This document shows positions 1 to 9,398 of a stretch of 64,000 bases of DNA, in pieces. Under the pieces are notes generated by a model. The model made no database searches. It had not been told where the DNA came from and saw only the letters and a list, made by a program, of their open reading frames with translations. The translations under genes and the position numbers were made by a program. Source of the DNA: Candidatus Ruthia endofausta (GTDB lineage Bacteria; Pseudomonadota; Gammaproteobacteria; PS1; Pseudothioglobaceae); NCBI RefSeq assembly GCF_013342985.1, contig NZ_CP054490.1:124001-188000 (forward strand), in the 5' to 3' direction. Positions within the stretch are counted from its first letter, which is position 1; every line of letters begins with the position of its first letter.

Positions 1-1710
1 GGGGATGTAAGTGGCACAGTTACTTTTGCAGCAGGTGAAAGTTTTAAAGAGATTACCTTTATAGTGAATGGTGATTACTATAAAGAAGTGAATCAGAACA
101 TCATTGTTGATTTAACCAATCCAACAGAAGGTGCAATTTCTAAGGCAACGGGTATTGGTGAGATTAGTGAGGTGGATGTTTCAGCGATGAGCGGTGCGTT
201 TAGTCTAAAAGATATAAATGCAGACTTAGCAAGTAATGCAATTAGGGTTAGACGTTCAAGTGATGATGCTGAGTTGGATATTGGATTTGATAAGTATGGT
301 AATTTGGATACACAAGCATTGCTAAATTTTGTTGGCACAGGCACAGGAGACACAGGTTATGTCACGACTTGGTATGATCAGTCGGCTAGAGGGGGAAACC
401 TAACACAAACTATTAATAGCAAACAAGGGGTGATTATAGATGATGGACAACTTGTTACCACATCAGATGGGGCAAGGACTATCAGCTTTAATCAAGGATT
501 GAATGGCAGTAATAATGACTGGATGAGCATGTCCGGAACCGGGGGAAGTGCTACTAATATAGAGATGTATTTTACTTATCAGTACGCCGCTACTTCTAAT
601 GGAACTCTGGTAAATATAGGAACTGCTGTAAGCACTGGTCGTATATCAGTACATTCTCCGTGGAGCACTGGAATAACTTATTGGGATGCCGGCTCGGCAG
701 TCGGTGACGCTCGTTTATCTGCTGCTAACATCCAAACAGTAAATCAAGTGCAACAATTGGTGTTTACAGCGAACTATAATCATAGTGGTGCTGGAACCCT
801 TACTCAAAATAAAGTAGATGCAAAACAAGCTATTTTTGTTGATGGGGAAGTTAAAGGGGCTGATGACAATCTATTGGATTCAGCTTTAGTTCTTGGTTTT
901 ACTTGGTATCTTGCAACTTTTGGATATGGAGGTACAGGGTTTCAATCGGGGATGATTAGTGAATTTTTGTTCTATACCAATAATTCCAACACCACTGTAA
1001 CAGACCCAACAGCTTTCCTAGGTACCGCTGTCAACAACACCTTTACCTACGCAGGGGAGACTACATTAGCAAGCATTGATGGTAAAGTTGGTTATGACAC
1101 AGTGATTCTATCAGGCGCCTCAAGCAACTTAGACACAACCACAGTAGCGTTAAACTCTATTGAATTAATCCACATGCGAAATGGCGAAACTAACACACTC
1201 ACCATCAACAATACACAACTAGACACAAACGTTCCTGTCCTAAGTGTTCTGATGGACACCGGTGATAGTATTGTCTATGAAGGTACTATACTTAACTACA
1301 GTGCCACCCAAGAAGTTGTGAACTTTGGCACAACAGGCAATGACACCATTAATATGTCTTCCTTCAATGAAACAGTTTATGGCAGAGGCGGCAACGACAC
1401 CTTTGTCTATAAATCATGGAGTGATGCCGCAGCAAGCAGCAGTTCTGATAGCATTGCTGACTTTACCATTGGCGACACTGGTGCTGGCAATGACACTCTT
1501 AACCTTAAAGACTTACTCAGCAGTTATAATTCTACAAACTTAACTGACTTTATCAACTTAACTGAAAGTGGCGGTAACACGATCATTAATGTTGGTAAGA
1601 ATGGTGCTGTTGGTGGCGCATTTGCTGAAGATATTAGCATTACTTTAACAGGCGTGACTGGGGCTAATTTGCTTACCATGATTACTGATGGTAACTTGGT
1701 GCTTGAGTAG
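1..1710 (+). CDS. C-terminal part of a large type I secreted adhesin-like protein (5' end outside window)
   Basis: The reading frame is open from base 1, so 569 residues of a longer protein are visible. The first ~50 residues match the end of a Calx-beta repeat (GTVTFAAGE, then a DLTNPTEGA strand). The next ~270 resemble the arabinofuranosidase-B-like/LamG-type sandwich often found in giant surface proteins (AIRVRRSSDDAE, DIGFD, LDTQALLNF, YVTTWYDQS). The last ~130 carry one RTX-like GRGGNDTF turn and the signal typical of VCA0849-class type I substrates (IADFTIGD, LNLKDLL, a hydrophobic end). It should leave the cell uncleaved through the TolC, ABC and HlyD-type proteins encoded just downstream. 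Whether it binds sugar or host surface is inference; enzymatic activity is not shown. Confidence 0.8.
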   Translation, partial: GDVSGTVTFAAGESFKEITFIVNGDYYKEVNQNIIVDLTNPTEGAISKATGIGEISEVDVSAMSGAFSLKDINADLASNAIRVRRSSDDAELDIGFDKYGNLDTQALLNFVGTGTGDTGYVTTWYDQSARGGNLTQTINSKQGVIIDDGQLVTTSDGARTISFNQGLNGSNNDWMSMSGTGGSATNIEMYFTYQYAATSNGTLVNIGTAVSTGRISVHSPWSTGITYWDAGSAVGDARLSAANIQTVNQVQQLVFTANYNHSGAGTLTQNKVDAKQAIFVDGEVKGADDNLLDSALVLGFTWYLATFGYGGTGFQSGMISEFLFYTNNSNTTVTDPTAFLGTAVNNTFTYAGETTLASIDGKVGYDTVILSGASSNLDTTTVALNSIELIHMRNGETNTLTINNTQLDTNVPVLSVLMDTGDSIVYEGTILNYSATQEVVNFGTTGNDTINMSSFNETVYGRGGNDTFVYKSWSDAAASSSSDSIADFTIGDTGAGNDTLNLKDLLSSYNSTNLTDFINLTESGGNTIINVGKNGAVGGAFAEDISITLTGVTGANLLTMITDGNLVLE

Positions 1711-1879
1711 TGTTATTTATTATTGATATTTGATAAATGACAGACCTATCTTTTGTAGTAACAGTGAAATATTGATAGTACCTAATTTTATTGTGAAAAT
1801 TTTATAATCATTGCTTATATTAGTGACTTGATACTGATGTGTTAAAATTCATAAAAGATATTTAAATATTGGAGGCTAC

Positions 1880-2242
1880 ATGTCAGTTGTATTTAAGCAA
1901 GTTATTGAGAATATTGGTGCACTTTCTTCAAGTGAAAAAGCGCTAATGGCTCATTGTTTAATCTCTTCATTAGAGTCAGAACAGGATAAAAATGTAGATG
2001 AAATTTGGGTAAAATTAGCCGAAAAACGATATTTAGATTTGACGTCAAGGGTAGCAAAAGGCGTATCATGGGGAGAGATAAAAAACACAGTAAAATTCAA
2101 AAGTGGCCAGTCTGAAAGTGTATTTACTGTTGAAAATAACATAGTTAGTAAAGTGAAAACTGATGGCAACAAAGCATATCTTTCTGTTCAGAATACAGTT
2201 GATGATGCTAGTGCTATTGAAATAAGCTACACCAAGACATAG
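1880..2242 (+). CDS. Orphan antitoxin-like protein with an unrelated C-terminal tail
   Basis: A 120-residue protein with a strong ribosome site (GGAGG, about 6 bases before the ATG). Residues ~10-72 look like the putative addiction-module antitoxin family of RelB/ParD-partner type (PF09720): a helical LSSSEKALMAHCLISSLE segment, DEIWVKLAEKRYLD, and the hallmark GVSWGEIK near the end. Residues 73-120 are extra, beta-rich and without a family I recognise. No toxin (RelE/ParE) frame follows; instead a fragment of a type I secretion signal comes next in another frame. It may be a stand-alone regulator, a relic of a toxin pair, or an antitoxin domain joined by deletion to a piece of a neighbouring surface protein. 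Confidence 0.55.
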   Translation: MSVVFKQVIENIGALSSSEKALMAHCLISSLESEQDKNVDEIWVKLAEKRYLDLTSRVAKGVSWGEIKNTVKFKSGQSESVFTVENNIVSKVKTDGNKAYLSVQNTVDDASAIEISYTKT

Positions 2243-2243
2243 T

Positions 2244-2585
2244 AGCGATAAGCTATCATCTATAAAAGACAAAGAAAATAATTTGGTTAATAACTTGAAA
2301 ATTAGCACAAAAGATGCTGATACTCCATTAACTGGCATAAGCTTTAACGATACCTTTAAAGAAAGTTTGGGCAATAATACGCTTACAGAAAATAGCGGTG
2401 TCGATACTTTTGATTACAACGCTATAACCGACTTTGTCATAGGCAATGGTGATAAACTAAATCTTAAAGACTTACTAAGTTATCAAACAGGAGATACTTT
2501 GAATGACTTTTTAAGCGTCACAGATGGTAGTTCTGCTGGAGATGTTGTGATTAATATTGAGGCGAACAACTTAATTGTGTTGTAG
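2244..2585 (+). pseudogene. Remnant of a second type I secretion C-terminal signal
   Basis: The frame opens just after the antitoxin-like gene and has no good start; only a TTG at 2283 is available, without a ribosome site. The peptide repeats the end of the upstream adhesin: GISFNDTF, a GVDTFDYN turn, ITDFVIGNGDKLNLKDLL and a short NNLIVL end. It therefore looks like the 3' stump of another secreted repeat protein, lying directly before the outer membrane component. It could still be translated as a small secreted peptide, but a broken gene is the simpler reading. Confidence 0.6.
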
Positions 2586-2593
2586 ATTTAAAA

Positions 2594-4189
2594 ATGATTA
2601 AAAGAACGGTTGTATTATTATTTTTTAGTTTTTTTCTTGGTAATGCGAGTGCACAAGAGCAATCAAAAGGTGAGTTTAATTTATCTAATTTAATCAATAA
2701 AGCAATTACCTATCACCCTTCTATTAAAAGTAATATTTTTTTAGAAGACGCTGCTAAAAATGAAATTACCAGTGCTAAATGGCAATATTTTCCAACCCCT
2801 AAGTTTTCAGTAAGTCAAGTTGACAGTTCTGGTACAGACCTTAGTTATAAAAATAGTGATAGTCGTGTTTTAATTATCAGTTTAACGCAACCGCTTTGGG
2901 CGGGTGGGTCTATTGATGCAGGTTTGGCAAAATCAAGAGCTCAACTTTTATTAGCTCAGGCATCAACCAAGGCCACACAGCAAGATTTAGCTTTAAAAGT
3001 AATCAATGCTTATAGTAAATGGTATGACAGTTATTTAAAAAAAAAGTCGTATAGTAAGAATCAAGAGGAGCATGACATATTGCGCGCTCGTCTAAGGCGT
3101 CGTATTAAACAAGGATTGTCTTCTAGTAGTGATTTAAATTTGGCAAATTCACGCTCAACTCAGGCAGAGGCTGGCCTTAATTCGGCCATTATTCAACATG
3201 AAAATAGTCTGCTTAATTTGGAAGAACTATTGGGTACTTCGCTAGATCCAAAAGATTTGATTAGAGACTTTAGCATTGTTAAGTTTGAAACTAGTCAAGC
3301 TAAATTAAGCAAAAGGGCATTACTAACCAATCCTAGAATTAAGCAAATTAGAGCGGAAAGTTTGGTGATTGAGGCTGAACTAGATCAAAGTCGTGCCAAA
3401 CTTTATCCAGATGTTAATCTTAAATTGGAGCGCCAGTGGGGTAGTTTTACTGATAAAGATGTCAAGACTGAGAATCGTGTTTTTATTGAACTTAACAGTA
3501 GTTTTGATGCAGGTTTGTCTAATTTTTCACAGATTAGACAAATTAAGAGTCGCTATCAATCTCTACAAGTAAAAATTAAAGATGAAGAAAATAAAGTCGT
3601 GCGTCAAATTGAGCTAGATTGGATGTCTTCCATCTCTTTGAAGAAACAAAAAACATTGCTTGAGTCATCACTAGCCAATACAGAAAAAGTACGAAAATCT
3701 TATTATCGACAATTCTTGGCAGGTAGAAAAACATGGCAAGATGTTATGAACTCCATTCGTGAGATTTCTCAATTGGAGTCTCAATTAGCTAGTGTTTACG
3801 GCGAGATAATACTAGTCAATTGGCGTATTTTTGTCTATGTTGAAGATATTGGCGCTGTTGTGACAACTTTTAATGAAAGTTTAGCATTTAATCAAACAGA
3901 TAAGATATTGCGGCATCCAACAATGAGCTCTAAAGAAGAGCAAAGTGCCATTGATAAAATGCTAAATTTTGTCATACCTGATGAAAAGCCGGTAGAAAAA
4001 ATTATCTGGTATTCTGATATGGATAGTACCCAAGACTTTAAATCCTCTTTAAAGAAAAGAGATTTCGTAACATTTGTAGAATTTTTTGATGAAGAAGAAA
4101 AGTCTAGTCGTGAAAAATTAACTAAAGTTGCTATTCAAAAAAAGACAACAAAAATGGCTCCAGTAGAGGGTATTACACAAAAAGAGTAG
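2594..4189 (+). CDS. TolC-family outer membrane channel of a type I secretion system
   Basis: 531 residues with a signal peptide (cut likely after GNASA, about residue 20). Two related halves of long helices and short strands follow, as in TolC/LapE: the first half holds SLTQPLWAGGSIDAGLAKSRA, the second LKLERQWGSF, FDAGLSNFSQI and the closing RKTWQDVMNSIREI helix. The channel spans the outer membrane and receives substrate from the ABC/HlyD pair encoded at 5379-8638. The family normally ends near residue 430; here about 100 charged, Lys/Glu-rich residues are added (from roughly IGAVVTTF on). They may be periplasmic or may reflect read-on into a decayed neighbour. It sits 8 bases after the secretion-signal remnant and before a decayed stretch. 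Confidence 0.85.
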   Translation: MIKRTVVLLFFSFFLGNASAQEQSKGEFNLSNLINKAITYHPSIKSNIFLEDAAKNEITSAKWQYFPTPKFSVSQVDSSGTDLSYKNSDSRVLIISLTQPLWAGGSIDAGLAKSRAQLLLAQASTKATQQDLALKVINAYSKWYDSYLKKKSYSKNQEEHDILRARLRRRIKQGLSSSSDLNLANSRSTQAEAGLNSAIIQHENSLLNLEELLGTSLDPKDLIRDFSIVKFETSQAKLSKRALLTNPRIKQIRAESLVIEAELDQSRAKLYPDVNLKLERQWGSFTDKDVKTENRVFIELNSSFDAGLSNFSQIRQIKSRYQSLQVKIKDEENKVVRQIELDWMSSISLKKQKTLLESSLANTEKVRKSYYRQFLAGRKTWQDVMNSIREISQLESQLASVYGEIILVNWRIFVYVEDIGAVVTTFNESLAFNQTDKILRHPTMSSKEEQSAIDKMLNFVIPDEKPVEKIIWYSDMDSTQDFKSSLKKRDFVTFVEFFDEEEKSSREKLTKVAIQKKTTKMAPVEGITQKE

Positions 4190-5378
4190 ATAAATATTAA
4201 TCAAGAATAGGATAAAAAAACAAAGCAATGCCATGCAAAAATTAATCAAAAGAAAAAAGCGTCAATTACAGGAAAAAACAGAGTGGAGTAGTCAAAGTCA
4301 TATCTAATGCTTTAGGTAAAAGTGTTCAAGACAAAATACACAACGTTAAGAAAGAGGAAGAAAGTCAAAAAAACCTTAATAAAAAAATATTTAAAATCAA
4401 ATTAAGTACAAAGACTCTTCTTAAACAACAGACAGTCTACTAAAAAGATTATAAAGATTATATGGCGTAAGAAGCAGTTTTAATAAAGAGACTTGTTTTT
4501 GGAGTGAGTGTAAAGTGAAAAAAATATACTAATGAGTGTTACAGCGTTATAATTTATCTTGGTTTTGGTGGATTTATATATATAAATAATATGGATAAAA
4601 ATATGAGTTTAGTTAAATATATTTTAGTATTAGGTGTAGTTGTCACGGTACTTTCAGGGCGCTTTTTTGGTAAAATTTGGCCAAACCAAAATAATCAATT
4701 AAAATCAAGCAGTGAAAAAAATTGTTTTTTGCTGCTGATAATAGTAATAAGCAGAAGAAAAATGGCTTAAATAAAGAAGTAGTAAATCCCTTCATTTGCT
4801 AAAAGTACTCCAGTTATTAAGAGTGTTTTAACATCCAAAATTGTTTTTTTTCGATATACAGAATTAACTGTTCAAACACAAGAGTGCTTATAAAAGTATT
4901 ATGTTGGTTATGAGTACGTATTGTGTTTATATAATAGTGGCGACATATCAAATGTTGTAAGTTATTTCAGTTCAAAAAGAAATTGGGGCTAAAAACTACC
5001 TTGTAGAGAAGAGGCATAAGGAAAAATAGTTATTTATAATCAAGCATTGGAATCTTATAATACCCATCTTCCTGATGAGAAAAAACAAAGAGAAAGTTTC
5101 GTAGTGAAGATGTTTATTTAGATTTTGTTAACATGAGTATTATTAATGTGCTGGAGCTCCTTATTTTTCTAATCTAATGTACAATGCTAATACTCAAAAA
5201 ATGTTTGTATATCTATCTTCTAAGAAAAGTAATTTTAATAAATTAGTTGCGATTGATCTGCCACTTGAAGAGGCTAAGTTATTTAAAGTAATGTTACTCA
5301 AACTTTTCTGTATTAGACGCTGACGCTGTGTAAAAAAATTACTTCTAAATTTTCTAAGTAACCTTTAATAGTACATAT
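4190..5378 (+). pseudogene. Decayed coding stretch between the TolC-like and exporter genes
   Basis: About 1.2 kb without an intact gene. Protein-like pieces occur on the plus strand in shifting frames. From an ATG at 4591 a membrane anchor can be read (MSLVKYILVLGVVVTVLSG) that then meets stops and a frameshift near a T-run at 4725. A further open piece at about 5147-5323 reads APYFSNLMYNANTQ, MFVYLSSKK and VAIDLPLEEAKLF. The codon use resembles real coding sequence, so this is one or two dead genes of the secretion operon. I do not recognise the family. In comparable adhesin loci this slot often holds a periplasmic accessory protein, but nothing here proves that. Confidence 0.6.
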
Positions 5379-7472
5379 ATGGAGCAAAGTTTATTATTTA
5401 GTTTACAACGTTTATCGCAGTTGCAAAGGTCTCGTTTTGATGCATTAGAATTACAACAGGTTATTGAGGATGAATGTAATGGCTTAATTAAAAAATTGGT
5501 AATGTTGCATAATGTATGCCATGCATTATTAATTCCTAATCCTAAAGCATTAAAATCTATTAACGACCCCTCTTTGTTGCCTTTATTGATTTTTGATGAA
5601 TTCCAGCAATGGGGTATTATTAAAAGTTTTAATACCAAAGGCGAATGGGTAGCAGAATGGTTCTCTAAAGAGAAAAATTCTTGGTTAGAAGTAATACTTG
5701 ATGATTTGGGTGAGTATGAGATTTTTGCCATAAAAATGAAAAAAAAGTTCGATATAGGTAATAGTCGAATCTTTCAAATGGTTAAAACTGAATTAATTAC
5801 TCATAAGAGATGGCTGATTGACGCTTCTTTAGCAGGAATTTTGATTAATATTGTGGCTGTGGTTAGTGCTTTTTATTCTATGCAGATTTATGACCGCGTT
5901 GTGCCAACAGGCGCTCAACAAACTTTATTGGTGCTGACAATAGGCGTATTAGCAATAACCGTATTAGATTTTATTGCTAAGTTAGTGCGTGCAGGGCTAT
6001 ACGAAAAGTTAATTGATAATATAGATAGACGCCTATCTAGAGATGTATACAAACGGTTTTTGGCATTACGAATGGATCAATTGCCAAGAAGTGTGGGTAG
6101 TTTGGCTTCGCAAATGCGAGGTTATGAATCAGTACGTAGTTTTTTATCTGCCATTACGACTTATCTGGTAGTTGACGTTCCATTTGTGCTGTTCTATGTT
6201 TTATTAATCGCTGCTATTGGTGGTTATTTGGCCTTAGTACCTATGATATTTTTTTTTATAGCAACTTTAACAGGATTATATTTCCATAAGAAGATAAAAA
6301 CGCTAGCAGATAATATTAATGAATCTGTTAATCTTAAAGTGGGTTTATTGGTGGAGTCAATTGAAGGCGCTGAAACGATTAAATCGGGCCAAGGTGGTTG
6401 GCGCATGCTTTCTAATTGGATGAATATCACTGACGAAGGCCGTGGTTATGATTTAGAGATGAAGCGAATGACTGACCAATCTCAGTATATGGTAGCGTTT
6501 TTTCAACAATCTTCGTTTGTGCTGATGGTGGCATCAGGTGCATTATTGATTAGTGGTGGAGGTTTGACTATGGGTGGATTAATTGCTTGCTCTATTTTGT
6601 CAGGTCGAATTTTGGCACCTGTTGCACAAATTCCATCTCACCTAGTTCAATGGGCAAATACTAAGTCAGCAATTAAATTACTAGATGTGATTTGGGATTT
6701 AAAATGTGACCATGATGGTATAGACTTGCCTATTGTGCCTGAAGATATATGTGGTGAATTTTGTATTGAAGCGAAAACACAAATAAATTATGGCGAAAAG
6801 GTGGCTTTAGCTTTGCCAGAAATGAGAATCAACCCAGGTGAAAAAATTGGTGTTTTAGGACCTATTGGCTCTGGAAAAACATCATTATTACGTCTGTTAA
6901 GTGGCATGTACAAGCCCAATGTTGGTCAGATTTTATTAGACGACATTGATTTGGCCCATATTTCAAAACCTGTTTTAGCTGAAAAAATTGGTTTTTTACA
7001 ACAAGAAGGGCGACTATTCAAAGGCACACTTAGAGAAAATTTAATTTTAGGTTTGCTCGATCCGGGTGATGATAAAATTTTGGAAGTATCTAAATTAACA
7101 GGCTTATTAAATAGTGTTATCTCTACTACTGAAAAAGGGCTAGAACAAGAAATATTTGAAGGTGGGTTAGGTTTGTCTGGTGGACAAAAGCAATTACTTA
7201 ATTTAACTCGGGTAGTTTTACGAGCACCAAAAATATGGTTATTAGACGAACCAACTGCATCTGTTGATCGTAACTTAGAAGTGTTGTTAATCAACATGTT
7301 TAAGAAAACAATAAAGGCAGAAGATACGTTGGTATTGGTAACGCATAAAATGGAAATGATAGAATTGGTTGAGCGTTTAATTGTTGTTAATAAAAATCAA
7401 ATAGTGATGGATGGACCAAAGGCTGATGTAATTGCACAACTTTCTGGTAAAGTACAAGAGGCCAAGTCATGA
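5379..7472 (+). CDS. Type I secretion ABC exporter (LapB/HlyB type)
   Basis: 697 residues in the usual order: residues 1-~125 form a degenerate C39-peptidase-like domain with no catalytic Cys/His pair visible, as in exporters of uncleaved RTX substrates; ~145-420 is the six-helix membrane domain with the conserved YDRVVP loop; ~450-690 is the ATPase. The ATPase has Walker A (GPIGSGKTS), Q-loop (GFLQQ), signature LSGGQKQ, Walker B (IWLLDEPTAS) and H-loop (LVTHK). It powers export across the inner membrane together with the HlyD-type adaptor, whose ATG overlaps its TGA stop by 4 bases. The best substrate candidate is the protein ending at 1710. All ATPase motifs are intact, so the pump looks functional despite decay on either side. 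Confidence 0.92.
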   Translation: MEQSLLFSLQRLSQLQRSRFDALELQQVIEDECNGLIKKLVMLHNVCHALLIPNPKALKSINDPSLLPLLIFDEFQQWGIIKSFNTKGEWVAEWFSKEKNSWLEVILDDLGEYEIFAIKMKKKFDIGNSRIFQMVKTELITHKRWLIDASLAGILINIVAVVSAFYSMQIYDRVVPTGAQQTLLVLTIGVLAITVLDFIAKLVRAGLYEKLIDNIDRRLSRDVYKRFLALRMDQLPRSVGSLASQMRGYESVRSFLSAITTYLVVDVPFVLFYVLLIAAIGGYLALVPMIFFFIATLTGLYFHKKIKTLADNINESVNLKVGLLVESIEGAETIKSGQGGWRMLSNWMNITDEGRGYDLEMKRMTDQSQYMVAFFQQSSFVLMVASGALLISGGGLTMGGLIACSILSGRILAPVAQIPSHLVQWANTKSAIKLLDVIWDLKCDHDGIDLPIVPEDICGEFCIEAKTQINYGEKVALALPEMRINPGEKIGVLGPIGSGKTSLLRLLSGMYKPNVGQILLDDIDLAHISKPVLAEKIGFLQQEGRLFKGTLRENLILGLLDPGDDKILEVSKLTGLLNSVISTTEKGLEQEIFEGGLGLSGGQKQLLNLTRVVLRAPKIWLLDEPTASVDRNLEVLLINMFKKTIKAEDTLVLVTHKMEMIELVERLIVVNKNQIVMDGPKADVIAQLSGKVQEAKS

Positions 7473-8638
7473 ATTTAGAGAAAATTTTATTAAAAGTTGA
7501 GCATTCATTTTCGATTGTTTATGTTTTATTAGGTGGCTTCATTGCTTTTATACTATGGGCATCACTATTTGATATTGATGAAACAGTTCGTTGTCAAGGT
7601 AAAGTGGTTGCTAATAGTAGTAGCCAAATTATTCAAGTGGTTGATGGCGGTGTTTTATCTAAATTATTAGTTAGTGAGGGTGAGCACGTTAAGCAGAGGC
7701 AACTTCTAGCAACACTTGAAAAAGATCGTGCACAAGCGAGTTATTACGAGGTAAGGTCTCAAGTAGCATATTTGAAGTCAGCATTAGCAAGAGCCAATGC
7801 AGAAATTTTAGAAAATCCCATTGTATTTGATGAATTAACCCAAGATTATCCTGATTTTATGAGTGCACAAAAAGCTTTGTATGTTCAAAAGAAGCGCTCT
7901 TTAAATCAAGAGGTGTCCATGCTGGAGGAAAGTCTTGCAATGAGTACTAAGGAGTGGGAAATTACTCAAAGTTTAGAAAAAACAGGTGATGTTAGTCAAT
8001 TAGAAGTTTTAAGAGCTAAACAGAAAGTATTAGACTTTAAGCGTAAAGTGGCAGATACTAAAAATAAATATTACGGAAAAATCAGTGCTGAAATTGAAAA
8101 GTTGGAAGGTGAGTTGGCTAAAAATCTATATAAACTTAAAAAACAAAAAAGTGTCTTAGAATATACTGATATTTATTCACCTGTGTCAGGTATTGTTAAA
8201 GAGCTAAAAGTAACCACTGTTGGTGGTGTTTTACGTGCTGGAGAGCAATTGATGGAAATATCCCCTTCTCAAGGTGGTGTTATTTTAGAAGCAAAAATTA
8301 ATCCTGTTGATATTGGTAGACTAAAATTGGGTATGCCAGTGGTGATTAAACTTGATGCATTTGATTATACTATTTTTGGTGGTTTAAAAGGCACACTAAA
8401 TTACATCAGTTCGGACACTTTGTTAGATAAAGACTCTTCTGGAGGGCAAATGACTTTTTATCAAGTAAATGTCAAAATTGAAGGGCCAGAACATGAGGAT
8501 AATGTCAAATCCAAGGCGATTAATGTCAAATTAGGCATGTCAGGTACGATTGATATTAAAGTCGGAAGGCGTTCTTTATTCACTTATTTAACCAAGCCAA
8601 TTAGTCGTGGCTTTAGTGGTGCTCTTAACGAGAAGTAA
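7469..8638 (+). CDS. HlyD-family membrane fusion protein of the type I secretion system
   Basis: 389 residues: a short cytoplasmic start, one membrane helix at about residues 15-34 (YVLLGGFIAFILWASLF), a lipoyl half-motif (QVVDGGVLSKLLVSEGEHVK), a long coiled-coil hairpin at ~90-230, the second lipoyl half (IYSPVSGIVKELKV) and a C-terminal beta-barrel ending in the family's GMSGTIDIKVGRRS region. It bridges the ABC exporter and the TolC-type channel across the periplasm. The start overlaps the exporter stop by 4 bases, so the two are translated as a unit. The usual length for the family is about 390-470. A decayed DUF2927 gene follows. Confidence 0.92.
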   Translation: MNLEKILLKVEHSFSIVYVLLGGFIAFILWASLFDIDETVRCQGKVVANSSSQIIQVVDGGVLSKLLVSEGEHVKQRQLLATLEKDRAQASYYEVRSQVAYLKSALARANAEILENPIVFDELTQDYPDFMSAQKALYVQKKRSLNQEVSMLEESLAMSTKEWEITQSLEKTGDVSQLEVLRAKQKVLDFKRKVADTKNKYYGKISAEIEKLEGELAKNLYKLKKQKSVLEYTDIYSPVSGIVKELKVTTVGGVLRAGEQLMEISPSQGGVILEAKINPVDIGRLKLGMPVVIKLDAFDYTIFGGLKGTLNYISSDTLLDKDSSGGQMTFYQVNVKIEGPEHEDNVKSKAINVKLGMSGTIDIKVGRRSLFTYLTKPISRGFSGALNEK

Positions 8639-8663
8639 TCAAATATCGTTTTTGAGTGGAGTG

Positions 8664-9390
8664 TGAATATTATTAGTTTGTTTTTACTCAAGCATTGTAT
8701 ATGCTGACTTATTGAGACCATGGTAATCTAAGGACTATATTAAAAGAGCATTTTTGAAGTTGCTTATAAGAACGAGTATCAGTTAAGACAAACAAAATTA
8801 AGACGTTGGCAACAACCAATTAGATACCGGGTTGGCTATTTTAATTTAGATGCGTCCGGGTTTGATATTGCTGAAGCACTTATCCAAGACCATTTCCAAG
8901 ATTTATCTAAAATTACAAGAGTGATTATTAATAAAGATGATAAGAATCCCAATTTTAAAATACTGTTAACCAAAAAAGCACATTGTAAATTGGCGATTAA
9001 TCGTTATACCAACATCAAAATAAAAAATCTCGATACTCAAAGTAACTGTTTGTTAAATTTCAAGCATAATAAGAAATCCGAATTAACCAATGCACTGGTT
9101 ATTATTTCTGTTGATCATGCAATACTATTATGGTTTATTGCCAGACTTGTGTTGTTAAGAAATTAACGTGAGCAATGGGATTTCCAAATGGGGCTAAGCC
9201 CTTCCATTGCAAATGACAAAAGTGTACTAGATTTATTAAGAGGTTTGGATGATTTACTACCAAAGATCCTTTATGATAATCGCCTTTACGCAGACATGAG
9301 TGTGAACCTATAGTAGATAAAATATTAATTGATTTTGAACGCCAGGATATGGTTGAATCATCTATATTAAAAGTACAAGAATTTAATTAG
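8664..9390 (+). pseudogene. Decayed DUF2927-family gene
   Basis: A GTG at 8664 starts a hydrophobic leader that soon hits a stop. From about 8756 a long readable stretch matches the DUF2927 pattern (QPIRYRVGYFN, FDIAEALIQDHFQDLSKIT), runs through ELTNALVIISVD, stops at 9164, then resumes in frame with LSPSIANDKSVLDLL, GLDDLLPKILYDNRLYADMS, and finally VDKILIDFERQ after another shift. In intact members the middle reads as a calx-like DUF2927 core with a conserved EELAQ-LGLPND block; here that block is damaged. The family is exported and often encoded near type I secretion genes, which fits this place. Several stops and shifts make it non-functional. Confidence 0.75.
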
Positions 9391-9398
9391 AAAAAGAT

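Noticed and set aside
1325-1543. Out-of-frame open stretches inside the adhesin and other genes
   Set aside because: They are shadows of strongly coded genes in other frames, with no start signals or family features.
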